Of a DNA stretch of 64,000 nucleotides, positions 45,134 through 53,708 are shown piece by piece. How positions within the stretch are numbered: position 1 is the first letter of the stretch; each line of letters opens with the position of its first letter. The notes under the pieces were generated by a model. It did no database searches. It was not told the origin of the DNA and worked only from the letters and a program-made list of their open reading frames with translations. The stretch lies in assembly GCA_902761655.1 (NCBI GenBank), contig CACWLD010000006.1, positions 38,809-102,808 of the forward strand, in the 5' to 3' direction. The stretch comes from an uncultured Bacteroidia bacterium (GTDB lineage: Bacteria; Bacteroidota; Bacteroidia; Bacteroidales; UBA932). Position numbers and translations under genes: made by a program.

Positions 45134-46468
45134 ATGCTCATCGTCCTTCTGATACTGGCCATTGCCTTCATAGTCATCTCAACGACTAAGTTCAAGCTGC
45201 ACCCTTTCCTGGCGCTGATCATAGCCGCCATAGGGTACGGTCTGGGCTCCGGCATCCCCCTGAACCAGATTATCCAGTCCGTGAACAACGGATTCGGCAG
45301 CACCGTAAGCTCAATTGGTATTGTGATTGTGGTTGGCTGCATAATAGGGACCTTCCTGGAGGAGTCCGGCGGAGCATACGTGATGGCGCGAAGCACCCTC
45401 AAGCTTGTGGGTGAGAAGCGCGTTCCGCTTGCGATGCTCATCCTTGGCTATTTCATTTCCATCCCGGTTTACGCGGATTCCGGATTCGTAATCCTGACCC
45501 CGCTCAACCGCGCGCTGTCAAAGAAGGCCGGAATCACCCTGGCCGCCTCCGCCTGCGCGCTGGGACTGGGCCTCACCATAACGCACTGCCTTGTGCCGCC
45601 TACCCCGGGCCCTATTGCCGCAGCGGGCATAATGGGCGCGGACCTGGGCCTGGTAATCCTGATGGGAATCACCGCCAGCATACTGCCGCTGCTCATTGCC
45701 TGGCTCTTCGTAACCAAATGGGCTTCACGTACTTACATTGACCCTGCGCCCAACGAGAGCGATGCTGACATTGTGGAGAAGGTGGCACACGCACCATCAG
45801 CCACAAAGTCTTTCCTGCCGGTTGTAATTCCTCTGGTGCTCATAGTACTGAAATCTGTGGCATCCTTCCCTTCCGAGCCCTTCGGGAGCGGGACATTCGC
45901 CACCGTGATCAGTTTCATAGGCGAGCCTGTAGTGGCCCTGCTCATTGGAATGGTACTGTCTTTCACCCTGCCAAAGAAATTCGACAAGGAGATGCTCTCC
46001 ACCACCGGATGGGTGGGCAAGTCGCTGTCTTCCGCAGCCATCATCATCCTGATAACCGCCGCAGGCGGATCCTTTGGAATGATCCTTCGTGACTCCGGAA
46101 TCGCAGACGTGCTGGGCGACGCCCTTTCCAAGTACAACCTTGGCATATGGCTCCCGTTCCTGATAGCTTTCGCGCTCAAGACCGCCCAGGGATCCTCTAC
46201 CGTGTCCATCATAACAACGGCATCCATAGTAGCCCCCCTGATGGGTGTGATGGGATTCGTCTCCCCTCTTGAGAAGGCTATCCTGGTCACCGCCCTGTGC
46301 TCCGGAGCAATGATGGTGTCCCACGTGAACGACAGTTTCTTCTGGGTGGTGACACAGATGTCCGGAATGAACGTGAAGACCGGATACAAGCTCCACACTC
46401 TGGGAACGCTGCTGTGCGGATTCGCAGCAATGCTTACAATGACCTTAGTATATTCCATTTTCTGTTAA
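45134..46468 (+). CDS. GntP-family permease (gluconate-type, aldonic acid:H+ symporter)
   Basis: The 444-residue membrane protein has about 12 hydrophobic segments and family marks such as ESGGAYVMARSTLKLVGEKR, ISIPVYADSGFVILTPLNRALSKK, VPPTPGPIAAAGIMGADLG, KTAQGSSTVSIITTASIVAPL and VSHVNDSFFWVV. GntP proteins bring in gluconate and other small sugar acids with protons. Its place between dhaL and a beta-hydroxyacid dehydrogenase gene suggests that a sugar acid feeds this operon. It starts three bases after dhaL. Confidence 0.92.
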   Translation: MLIVLLILAIAFIVISTTKFKLHPFLALIIAAIGYGLGSGIPLNQIIQSVNNGFGSTVSSIGIVIVVGCIIGTFLEESGGAYVMARSTLKLVGEKRVPLAMLILGYFISIPVYADSGFVILTPLNRALSKKAGITLAASACALGLGLTITHCLVPPTPGPIAAAGIMGADLGLVILMGITASILPLLIAWLFVTKWASRTYIDPAPNESDADIVEKVAHAPSATKSFLPVVIPLVLIVLKSVASFPSEPFGSGTFATVISFIGEPVVALLIGMVLSFTLPKKFDKEMLSTTGWVGKSLSSAAIIILITAAGGSFGMILRDSGIADVLGDALSKYNLGIWLPFLIAFALKTAQGSSTVSIITTASIVAPLMGVMGFVSPLEKAILVTALCSGAMMVSHVNDSFFWVVTQMSGMNVKTGYKLHTLGTLLCGFAAMLTMTLVYSIFC

Positions 46469-46469
46469 T

Positions 46470-48380
46470 ATGAACAAGAAATCCATACTTGAAATCAAGT
46501 CCGTTTATACGGCAAACGCCTTCAAGATTGAAGGCAAAACATATGTAGGAGCCGGCTCGGAGACTACGCCGGCAGTGTATGTCCAGGATCTTGCCACAGG
46601 CGAGTCAAGCCTTGTGGACAACTGCCCGGGCGGAGTGATGAGCTTTGTGCCCGTTCCCGGCCATCCTGACCTTTTCTATTCCATCCAGGGACTCTTCCCT
46701 CCTTTTGTAGGAGCTGACGCGGGCGTGTATATGCACCGCAGGGAGGAGAACGGATGGGAGACCGTCAAGGCGATGGACCTCCCGTTCGCGCACCGCTGCG
46801 ACATACTTGAGAAGGACGGCGAGTGCTACGTATTCGCCGCATCCTGCAGCAAATTCAAGGAGAATCCCGCAGACTGGTCCCTCAGCGGGGAGCTGTATGT
46901 GATTCCCCTGGATCCCGAGACCGGGCTTCCGGGCGCCCCTGAGCTGGTTTACAACAAGATCTGGCGCCACCACGGAATGCTCAAGGCCTGCATAAAGGGA
47001 GAGGAGACACTCCTTTTCTCCGGAGCCGAAGGCATTTTCTATATGGTCCTCGAAAACGGGAAATGGGCTGCCAAACAGCTTTTCGACCACGAGGTGAGCG
47101 AATTCAGCCTCATTGACCTTGACGGTGACGGAGTTGACGAACTTGTAACCATAGAGCCGTTCCACGGCAACACCCTGAACGTTTACAAATGCACTGACGG
47201 CCAGTGGAACAAACTGTTCCAGGACGAACTCTGGTTCGGCCACGGACTCAGCGCAGGAATGTTCAACGGCGAGCCTATTTTCGTAGTGGGCAACCGCCGC
47301 GGTCCCCTCACGCTGAATATGTACCGCCGCCTTGAGGACGGCAGTTTCAGCCGCGAGACGCTCGAAGAGGAAGCCGGCCCTACCCAGACCCTGGTTTTCA
47401 CCGCCGACGACGGCACAGACTACATACTGAGCGCCAACCAGCTCAAGAACGAAGTTGCACTTTATTACCAACCTATGGACAGCAAATCAAAGAAAATAGG
47501 ACTCATTGGACTTGGCGTAATGGGCAAGCCAATGGCCAAGAACCTGCTTAAGGGCGGTTTCGACCTTACAGTATTCGACATCAAGCAGGAGCCGGTTCAG
47601 GAAGTGGTTGCACTTGGCGCAAAATGCGCCGCAACCCCCGCAGAACTTGCAGCCAACTGCGATGTAATAATCACTATGCTCCCCAACTCTCCTCACGTAG
47701 AGGCAGTTGTATGCGGCAAAGACGGAATCCTTGAGACAGTACGTCCCGGATCGGTATTCATCGATATGAGCTCCATTTCTCCGGTGGTTTCAAAGAAACT
47801 CTGCGAGATTGTGGCCCAGAAGGGCGTTGAGATGCTCGATGCTCCAGTAAGCGGAGGCGAGCCCAAGGCAATTGACGGTACAATGTCAATTATGGTTGGA
47901 GGAAAGAAGGAAGTGTTCGATTCCGTACTGGACGTTTTCAAGGCTATGGGCGACGCAGTTACCCTGGTGGGCGACATAGGCAGCGGCAACACCTGCAAGC
48001 TGGCCAACCAGATTATGGTGGCGCTGCACCTCTCCGCCGTTGCAGAGGCTATGGTATTTGCGGAGAAGGCCGGAGTGGACCCGGAGAAGGTTTACCAGGC
48101 AATCCGCGGAGGCCTTGCCGGAAGCACGGTGCTGGACGCCAAGATGGACAGGATCCTGGACCGCAACTTCAAGCCGGGCGGACCTATCTGGATGCACACC
48201 AAGGACCTTCTGAACGTGCGTGACGCCGCTTTGGCAATAGACGCCCCTATTCCACTGACAACCCACGTGCTTGAGGCTTTCAAGGCCTGCAAATGCGACG
48301 GTCACGTAAACGATGACCACTGCGGAGTTATCCAGTACTGGGAGAAACTTGCCAACGTAATGGTAAAACGCCACGAATAA
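46470..48380 (+). CDS. Fusion: FG-GAP-like beta-propeller + GarR-type beta-hydroxyacid dehydrogenase
   Basis: The 636-residue protein has no signal peptide. Residues 1 to about 335 look like a beta-propeller with a calcium-loop type segment (DLDGDGVDELVTIEPFHGNTLNVYK). From Met336 (codon 47475) it is a complete NAD(P)-dependent beta-hydroxyacid dehydrogenase of the tartronate-semialdehyde reductase / 3-hydroxyisobutyrate dehydrogenase family: KIGLIGLGVMGKPMAKNLL (Rossmann), FIDMSSISP, DAPVSGGEPKAIDGTMSIMVGG, GSGNTCKLANQIMV (catalytic Lys) and MHTKDLLNVRDAA. The propeller joins in frame with no stop; Met336 could also be an internal start. It follows gntP by one base. The likely role is oxidation or reduction of the imported sugar acid; the propeller's role is unknown. 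Confidence 0.85.
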   Translation: MNKKSILEIKSVYTANAFKIEGKTYVGAGSETTPAVYVQDLATGESSLVDNCPGGVMSFVPVPGHPDLFYSIQGLFPPFVGADAGVYMHRREENGWETVKAMDLPFAHRCDILEKDGECYVFAASCSKFKENPADWSLSGELYVIPLDPETGLPGAPELVYNKIWRHHGMLKACIKGEETLLFSGAEGIFYMVLENGKWAAKQLFDHEVSEFSLIDLDGDGVDELVTIEPFHGNTLNVYKCTDGQWNKLFQDELWFGHGLSAGMFNGEPIFVVGNRRGPLTLNMYRRLEDGSFSRETLEEEAGPTQTLVFTADDGTDYILSANQLKNEVALYYQPMDSKSKKIGLIGLGVMGKPMAKNLLKGGFDLTVFDIKQEPVQEVVALGAKCAATPAELAANCDVIITMLPNSPHVEAVVCGKDGILETVRPGSVFIDMSSISPVVSKKLCEIVAQKGVEMLDAPVSGGEPKAIDGTMSIMVGGKKEVFDSVLDVFKAMGDAVTLVGDIGSGNTCKLANQIMVALHLSAVAEAMVFAEKAGVDPEKVYQAIRGGLAGSTVLDAKMDRILDRNFKPGGPIWMHTKDLLNVRDAALAIDAPIPLTTHVLEAFKACKCDGHVNDDHCGVIQYWEKLANVMVKRHE

Positions 48381-48383
48381 GAT

Positions 48384-48857
48384 ATGAAAACGAAGAAATT
48401 GGAAATATCCTACCAGGAGTATTCATCCCTGGAGGAGTTGCGCCCTGAAGACAGGGAGCTCGCCATTGCTGCCATTGAAGCTATGAAGGGAGCGTACGCG
48501 CCGTATTCCAATTTCTGCGTGGGAGCGGCGGTGCGCCTGGAGGACGGCACCGTGGTAACCGGTGCCAACCAGGAGAACGCCGCTTTCCCTTCAGGCCTGT
48601 GCGCGGAAAGGACTGCAATGTTCAGCGCGGGCGCGGCTTACCCGGACAAGGCTATGGTTTCCATAGCCGTTGCCGGCGGCGCCGCGGGCGTGCTTGACCC
48701 GCATCCCGCATCGCCCTGCGGCGCCTGCCGCCAGGTGATGGCGCAATACCAGACCAAGGGCGGGAAGGATATGTCAATAATCCTTGTCGGAGACGGTATA
48801 ATACTGAAATTCAGCCGTGTGGATGACATCCTTCCCCTAATTTTCGATAACATTTAA
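48384..48857 (+). CDS. cdd: Cytidine deaminase
   Basis: Cytidine deaminase turns cytidine into uridine for pyrimidine salvage. The 157 residues include APYSNFCVGAAVRLEDG, the zinc and proton-shuttle motif in GLCAERTAMFSAG, and the two Cys ligands in SPCGACRQVMAQY. The length fits the small tetrameric class. It starts three bases after the dehydrogenase fusion, so it probably shares a transcript although its role differs from the sugar-acid genes. Confidence 0.95.
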   Translation: MKTKKLEISYQEYSSLEELRPEDRELAIAAIEAMKGAYAPYSNFCVGAAVRLEDGTVVTGANQENAAFPSGLCAERTAMFSAGAAYPDKAMVSIAVAGGAAGVLDPHPASPCGACRQVMAQYQTKGGKDMSIILVGDGIILKFSRVDDILPLIFDNI

Positions 48858-48872
48858 TACTAGACAGACAAT

Positions 48873-51053
48873 ATGACTCTAAGATCATTCATCCTGACAG
48901 CAGTTGCAGGATTGTTCCTGACCGCAGGAGCCTTCGCCCAGGAATCAAAGGAAGCCGCAATGCAGCGCAAGGCGGTGGAGGTCATTTCTCAGATGACCCT
49001 GGACGAGAAGATTAGCATGATGATGAACAGCACCCCGGGAGTTCCAAGGCTTGGAATCAAGCCCTACGACTGGTGGAGCGAGGCCCTTCACGGAGTTGCC
49101 AGAAGTGGAAAGGCCACCGTATTCCCCGAGCCTATAGGCCTGGGAGCCACATTCGACCCTGAACTAATAAAGAAGATAGGAAACGTGATTGCAGACGAGG
49201 GACGTGCCAAGTTTGATATGTTCCGCGCAGAGGGCAACTACAGCCGTTTCACCGGACTTACCTTCTGGGCCCCCAACATCAACATTTTCAGGGATCCAAG
49301 GTGGGGACGCGGAATGGAGACCTACGGAGAGGATCCGTTCCTGACAGGAACAATGGGCTCCGCATACGTGAAGGGTATCCAGGGGGACGATCCGTTCTAC
49401 CTGAAGGCAGCCGCCTGCGCAAAGCACTTTGCCGTACACTCCGGACCGGAGTCCACACGTCACAGCTACAATGCGGTTCCTACGCTCAAGGACCTGTATG
49501 AGACCTATCTTCCCGCCTTTGAGAAGCTTGTGAAAGAAGCTAAGGTAGAGGTAGTTATGGGCGCATACAACCGCGTGTTCGGAGACAGCGCATCGGGAAG
49601 CAAATTCCTCCTCACAGAGACCCTGAGGGACAAGTGGGGCTTCAAAGGCCACGTGGTTTCCGACTGCGGAGCCATAGATGACATCTACGGAGGACACCAC
49701 ATTGCCCAGGACGCCGCAGCGGCAAGCGCAATAGCCATCAAGGCCGGCCTCAACCTGGAGTGCGGTAGTTCTTTCAGGAGCCTGAAAACCGCTGTAAACC
49801 GCGGCCTGCTCACCGAAGCTGACATTGACAAGGCCCTTGAGCCTCTGATAATGACCCAGCTCAAGCTCGGTATCCTCTACGATGATCCTGACTGTCCTTA
49901 TTACGGCACCCCCACTTCAGTGATCGGAAGCGCAGAGAACTACGCGGTGGCCCGCCAGGCAGCCGTGGAGTCAATGGTGCTTCTCAAGAACGCAGACAAC
50001 CTCCTGCCTCTGCGCAAGAACATACAGAACGTATACGTCACAGGAACCGCCGCTGCCGACACCTATTCAATGATGGGTAACTATTATGGCATCTCAGAGC
50101 ATTACAGCACCTATCTGCAGGGAATAGTAAGCAAGGTCAGCGCCAGCACCAACGTCAACTACAAGCCCGCCTACACCATTGTTCCTTCAAGGGACGTGAA
50201 CCCCGGCAACTATGCAACCAGCCAGGCCGCTACCGCTGACTATACCATTATGTTTATGGGAAACAACGGTACCACCGAGGGCGAGGAGAGCGACGCTATC
50301 AGCTCCCCCAGCATTGGCGACCGCCTGAGCATAGACCTTCCTGAGAACCAGATGTCGTTCTTCAGGAGCGTAGTTCGTATGCGCAGCAAGAACAACCACC
50401 TTATCGTTGTCCTCACCGGAGGAAGCCCTGTCAACCTGCAGGAGATCGCAGCCGGAGCCGATGCCGTAATAATGGCCTGGTATCCGGGACAGGAAGGCGG
50501 AGACGCCCTTGCCGAACTGCTCTTTGGAGAGAAGAACTTCAGCGGAAGGCTGCCTATCACCTTCCCTCTCTCTTCCGATGCCCTTCCCGCATTTGACGAC
50601 TATACAATGAAGGGACGCACTTACAAGTATATGGAAGGCAACACTATGTATCCGTTCGGATACGGCCTCTCATACGGCAGCAGCCTGTACGGAGACCTGA
50701 CCCTCCTTACAAAGAAGCCCAAGATGGGTAACGCCGTAGAGGTTGAAATCCCAGTGATGAACACCGGTGACGTTGAGCGTACTGAAACCGTACAGCTCTA
50801 TGTATCAACCCCTAACGCAGGTGCGGACGCTCCGTTCAGCCAGCTTGCCGCTTTTGAAAGGGTAACCCTGAAGCCCGGCCAGAGCCGAACCATACATTTC
50901 ACAGTAAGCCCTGACCAGATGAAGGAGTTCCAGATGGACGGAAGCTCCAAGCAGGTAAAGGGAACCTACACCATAACGGTAGGATCCGCAGCACCTACAG
51001 AAAGGTCGGAGGAATTGGGAGCAGCGCTCAGAAGCGTAAGCTTCAAGCTTTAG
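48873..51053 (+). CDS. GH3 beta-glycosidase, probably beta-xylosidase
   Basis: The 726-residue GH3 enzyme has a signal peptide (MTLRSFILTAVAGLFLTAGAFA). The first domain has WWSEALHGVARSG, FWAPNINIFRDPRWGRGMETYGEDPFL, AKHFAVHSGPESTRH and the nucleophile Asp in HVVSDCGAI. The second domain and a fibronectin-like tail (YPFGYGLSYGSSLYGDL) follow. DWWSEALHGVAR is common in xylan 1,4-beta-xylosidases, which suits the xylan locus on the other strand. It comes 15 bases after cdd. Its stop overlaps the convergent oxidoreductase gene by 11 bases. Confidence 0.93.
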   Translation: MTLRSFILTAVAGLFLTAGAFAQESKEAAMQRKAVEVISQMTLDEKISMMMNSTPGVPRLGIKPYDWWSEALHGVARSGKATVFPEPIGLGATFDPELIKKIGNVIADEGRAKFDMFRAEGNYSRFTGLTFWAPNINIFRDPRWGRGMETYGEDPFLTGTMGSAYVKGIQGDDPFYLKAAACAKHFAVHSGPESTRHSYNAVPTLKDLYETYLPAFEKLVKEAKVEVVMGAYNRVFGDSASGSKFLLTETLRDKWGFKGHVVSDCGAIDDIYGGHHIAQDAAAASAIAIKAGLNLECGSSFRSLKTAVNRGLLTEADIDKALEPLIMTQLKLGILYDDPDCPYYGTPTSVIGSAENYAVARQAAVESMVLLKNADNLLPLRKNIQNVYVTGTAAADTYSMMGNYYGISEHYSTYLQGIVSKVSASTNVNYKPAYTIVPSRDVNPGNYATSQAATADYTIMFMGNNGTTEGEESDAISSPSIGDRLSIDLPENQMSFFRSVVRMRSKNNHLIVVLTGGSPVNLQEIAAGADAVIMAWYPGQEGGDALAELLFGEKNFSGRLPITFPLSSDALPAFDDYTMKGRTYKYMEGNTMYPFGYGLSYGSSLYGDLTLLTKKPKMGNAVEVEIPVMNTGDVERTETVQLYVSTPNAGADAPFSQLAAFERVTLKPGQSRTIHFTVSPDQMKEFQMDGSSKQVKGTYTITVGSAAPTERSEELGAALRSVSFKL

Positions 51054-52572
51054 AAGCGGCTGCAAGGGCGCAGCGGATACCGTCCAGCGCGCTGGACACT
51101 ATTCCGCCGGAATAGCCCGCCCCTTCGCCGCAAGGATACAGACCCGGGACCTGGAGGCACTCCAGCGTTTCCGGGTCTCTTGGTATCCGGACGGGCGAAG
51201 ACGTCCTGGATTCCACGCCCAGCAGAAGGGCGTCGTTGGTATAGTAGCCGCGGATGTTGATGTTCACAAGGGGGAATGCCTTGCGGAGGCGGGAAGCCAC
51301 CATTTCCGGAAGCAGTTCGTGCAGCGGGGCGCTTACGGCGCCCGGGAAATACGAAGTGCGCGGAAGGTCCTCAGACACAACCCTGTGGCAGAAATCCTTC
51401 ATACGCTGCGCAGGAGCCTTAACGGAACCGCTGAACGCATACATCCTGCGCTCCACGTCCCGCTGGAAATCCATCAGGCGGAAAGGGTCGTCGCCGGGTA
51501 AGTCTTCCGGCTCTATTGACACCACCACGCCACTGTTGGCCCACTTGGAATTGCGGGCGGAATTGGACATTCCGTTCAGGACCACGGTCTGTTCTTCCGT
51601 CATTGAAGGCACCAGGATGCCTCCGGGGCACATACAGAAGGAGAAAACTCCCCTTCCGTCCACCTGCTCCACAAAGGAATATTCAGCCGCCGGCATTCCC
51701 GGCCACTGCTTCCCGTGATAGCGGGCGGTGTTTATTATATGCTGCGGATGCTCCACCCTGACGCCCAGGGCAAAGCCCTTGGCCTGCAGGGGAGCTCCGC
51801 GGCGCTGCATCAGTTCGTAAATGTCCCTTGCGGAATGGCCCGTGGCAAGGATTACCTTATCTGCCTTGAACTCCTTACCGTTTGCAGTGGTGACGCAGAA
51901 AACTCCTTGGGGAGTACGCTGTATGTCTGTCACGCGGGAGTCGAAATGATACTCTCCGCCGTGGTCCTCTATGCATTTGCGGATATTTTCCACAACTTCC
52001 GGAAGCTTGTCCGACCCAATGTGCGGATGGGCGTCAGTGAGTATCTTTTCCGATGCCCCGAAGGCCACCAGGCGGTAAAGGACGTCGCGCACGTCCCCGC
52101 GCTTTGTAGAGCGCGTGAACAGCTTGCCGTCAGAGAAAGCGCCTGCTCCGCCTTCGCCATAGCAGTAATTGGAGTCCGGATCCACCACGCCGGTCCTTGA
52201 CAGGGCGGCCATATCCGCCTTGCGGCGGTGGACATCCTTGCCGCGCTCCAGGATGACGGGCCTCAGCCCCAGGTTAAGTAGCTTGAGCGCGGCGAACATC
52301 CCCGCCGGCCCAGCGCCTACTATTATCACTGCTGGCGCGTCGCGAACATCCTTATACTCAGGTATTTGGAAAGGGACATACTCTTCTCCTGGAGAATACG
52401 CCGCATATCTGTAGCGATACACTATTTCCTTGCGTGCGTCAATGGAGCACTTGAGGAGCACTGTCCGCGGCACGGCTGAAGCAGGCAGGCCCAGCTGCCT
52501 TCTGGCCGTGGAGAGCACCTCCTGCTGTGAAGGTTCCCTTCCGGGAGGAACGGTGATGTCAAACTCTTTCAT
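51043..52572 (-). CDS. FAD-dependent oxidoreductase of the NAD(FAD)-utilising dehydrogenase type
   Basis: The 509-residue protein has an N-terminal domain of about 80 residues, then a Rossmann FAD site in AVIIVGAGPAGMFAALKLL. ERGKDVHRRK, YCYGEGGAGAFSDGKLFTRS, KADKVILATGHSARDIYELM and a C-terminal GLYPCGEGAGYSGGIVSSALDG follow. This family is widespread in Bacteroidetes and clostridia but its reaction is not settled. It sits four bases after tsaD on the same strand. Confidence 0.85.
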   Translation of the reverse strand: MKEFDITVPPGREPSQQEVLSTARRQLGLPASAVPRTVLLKCSIDARKEIVYRYRYAAYSPGEEYVPFQIPEYKDVRDAPAVIIVGAGPAGMFAALKLLNLGLRPVILERGKDVHRRKADMAALSRTGVVDPDSNYCYGEGGAGAFSDGKLFTRSTKRGDVRDVLYRLVAFGASEKILTDAHPHIGSDKLPEVVENIRKCIEDHGGEYHFDSRVTDIQRTPQGVFCVTTANGKEFKADKVILATGHSARDIYELMQRRGAPLQAKGFALGVRVEHPQHIINTARYHGKQWPGMPAAEYSFVEQVDGRGVFSFCMCPGGILVPSMTEEQTVVLNGMSNSARNSKWANSGVVVSIEPEDLPGDDPFRLMDFQRDVERRMYAFSGSVKAPAQRMKDFCHRVVSEDLPRTSYFPGAVSAPLHELLPEMVASRLRKAFPLVNINIRGYYTNDALLLGVESRTSSPVRIPRDPETLECLQVPGLYPCGEGAGYSGGIVSSALDGIRCALAAASKA

Positions 52573-52575
52573 TGT

Positions 52576-53598
52576 CTAGAAATCAGCGATTCTGGATACG
52601 GGAGCCACGTCCAGAGGGCAGCGCTCCCCGGCCAGGTAATGGTAATATCCGGCTATGGCTATCATAGCCGCATTGTCGGTGGTGAACTTGAATTCCGGCA
52701 GATAGACGTTCCAGCCGCGTTTAGCGCCCTCCTGGAGCATACGCTCCCTCAGGCCGCTGTTCGCGGACACACCCCCTCCTATAGTTAACTCCTTAATCCC
52801 GGTCTGCTTGGCAGCCTTGATCAGCTTGTCCATAAGGATGTCTATGAGGCATTTCTGGAAGGAAGCGCAGATGTCCTCCTTGTTCTTTTCCATAAACTGC
52901 GGGTCCTTGGCCATCTCATCCCGGACAAAGTACAGCAGGGATGTCTTTACACCGCTGAAACTGTAATCCAGACCCTCCAGATGGGGTTTTGCAAAGGTGA
53001 AACGCTTGGGATCGCCCTTCTTTGCCAGGGCGTCTATGATTGGGCCGCCCGGATATCCCAGACCCATCATCTTGGAGCATTTGTCAAATGCCTCGCCTAC
53101 GGCATCGTCTATTGTCTGGCCCAATATGGTGAACTCCAGGGGGGAATCCACCCTTACAATCTGGGAGTTTCCTCCGGAAACCAGAAGGCACAGGTACGGG
53201 AACTGAGGATGGCGGTTCTCAGAGCCTTCCTGCTTTACGAAACCGGCCAGGATGTGTCCCTGAAGGTGGTTTACCATTACCAGGGGGATATCCAGTGAAA
53301 GGGCCATTGTCTTGGCGAACGAGGTGCCTACCAGAAGTGAGCCCAGCAGGCCCGGACCGCGCGTGAAGGCTATGGCGGTGAGGTCCGCCGCGGCTACGCC
53401 CGCGCGGGACAGCGCCTCGCTCACCACGGGCACTATGTTCATTTCGTGGGCCCTGGAGGCCAGCTCCGGGACCACTCCCCCGAACGACTTGTGCACCTGC
53501 TGGCTTGCTATCACGTTGGACAGCAGCCAGCCGTCGCGGATGACGGCCGCGGAGGTGTCGTCGCAGGAAGATTCGATACCTAAAATAATATCTGCCAT
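52576..53598 (-). CDS. tsaD: tRNA N6-adenosine threonylcarbamoyltransferase TsaD
   Basis: TsaD transfers the threonylcarbamoyl group to A37 of ANN-decoding tRNAs. The 340-residue protein begins ILGIESSCDDTSAAVI, with VNHLQGHILAG holding the two metal His residues, then LLVSGGNSQIV, GYPGGPIIDALAKKGD, GLDYSFSGVKTSLL, IGGGVSANSGLRERM and the metal Asp in FTTDNAAMIAIAGYYHY. All key residues are present. The promoter box TAAATTTG ends about seven bases before the ATG. mtaB, which modifies the same base further, is about 5.6 kb away. Confidence 0.96.
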   Translation of the reverse strand: MADIILGIESSCDDTSAAVIRDGWLLSNVIASQQVHKSFGGVVPELASRAHEMNIVPVVSEALSRAGVAAADLTAIAFTRGPGLLGSLLVGTSFAKTMALSLDIPLVMVNHLQGHILAGFVKQEGSENRHPQFPYLCLLVSGGNSQIVRVDSPLEFTILGQTIDDAVGEAFDKCSKMMGLGYPGGPIIDALAKKGDPKRFTFAKPHLEGLDYSFSGVKTSLLYFVRDEMAKDPQFMEKNKEDICASFQKCLIDILMDKLIKAAKQTGIKELTIGGGVSANSGLRERMLQEGAKRGWNVYLPEFKFTTDNAAMIAIAGYYHYLAGERCPLDVAPVSRIADF

Positions 53599-53605
53599 AG
53601 TGGCG

Positions 53606-53634
53606 CAAATTTAGCAATAAAATCGTTAAATTTG
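53606..53634. promoter_or_regulatory. Divergent -7 boxes for tsaD and the tamB-like gene
   Basis: TAAATTTG occurs on the minus strand (53613-53606) facing tsaD, and again on the plus strand (53627-53634) facing the tamB-like gene. No clear -33 TTG accompanies either. The tsaD box leaves only a few bases of leader. Confidence 0.5.
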
Positions 53635-53708
53635 GTGGATTAAACACTTCTGGCATAGAAAAGTCTAAGCACATACTGGGGCGCATTTTCATAGGCCTTG
53701 TCCTGCTC

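Noticed and set aside
52500-53708. Minus-strand 305-codon frame starting at 54136 across the tsaD promoter
   Set aside because: It covers the divergent promoter region and the other frame of tsaD; its N-terminal part is Ser/Arg-rich mirror sequence.
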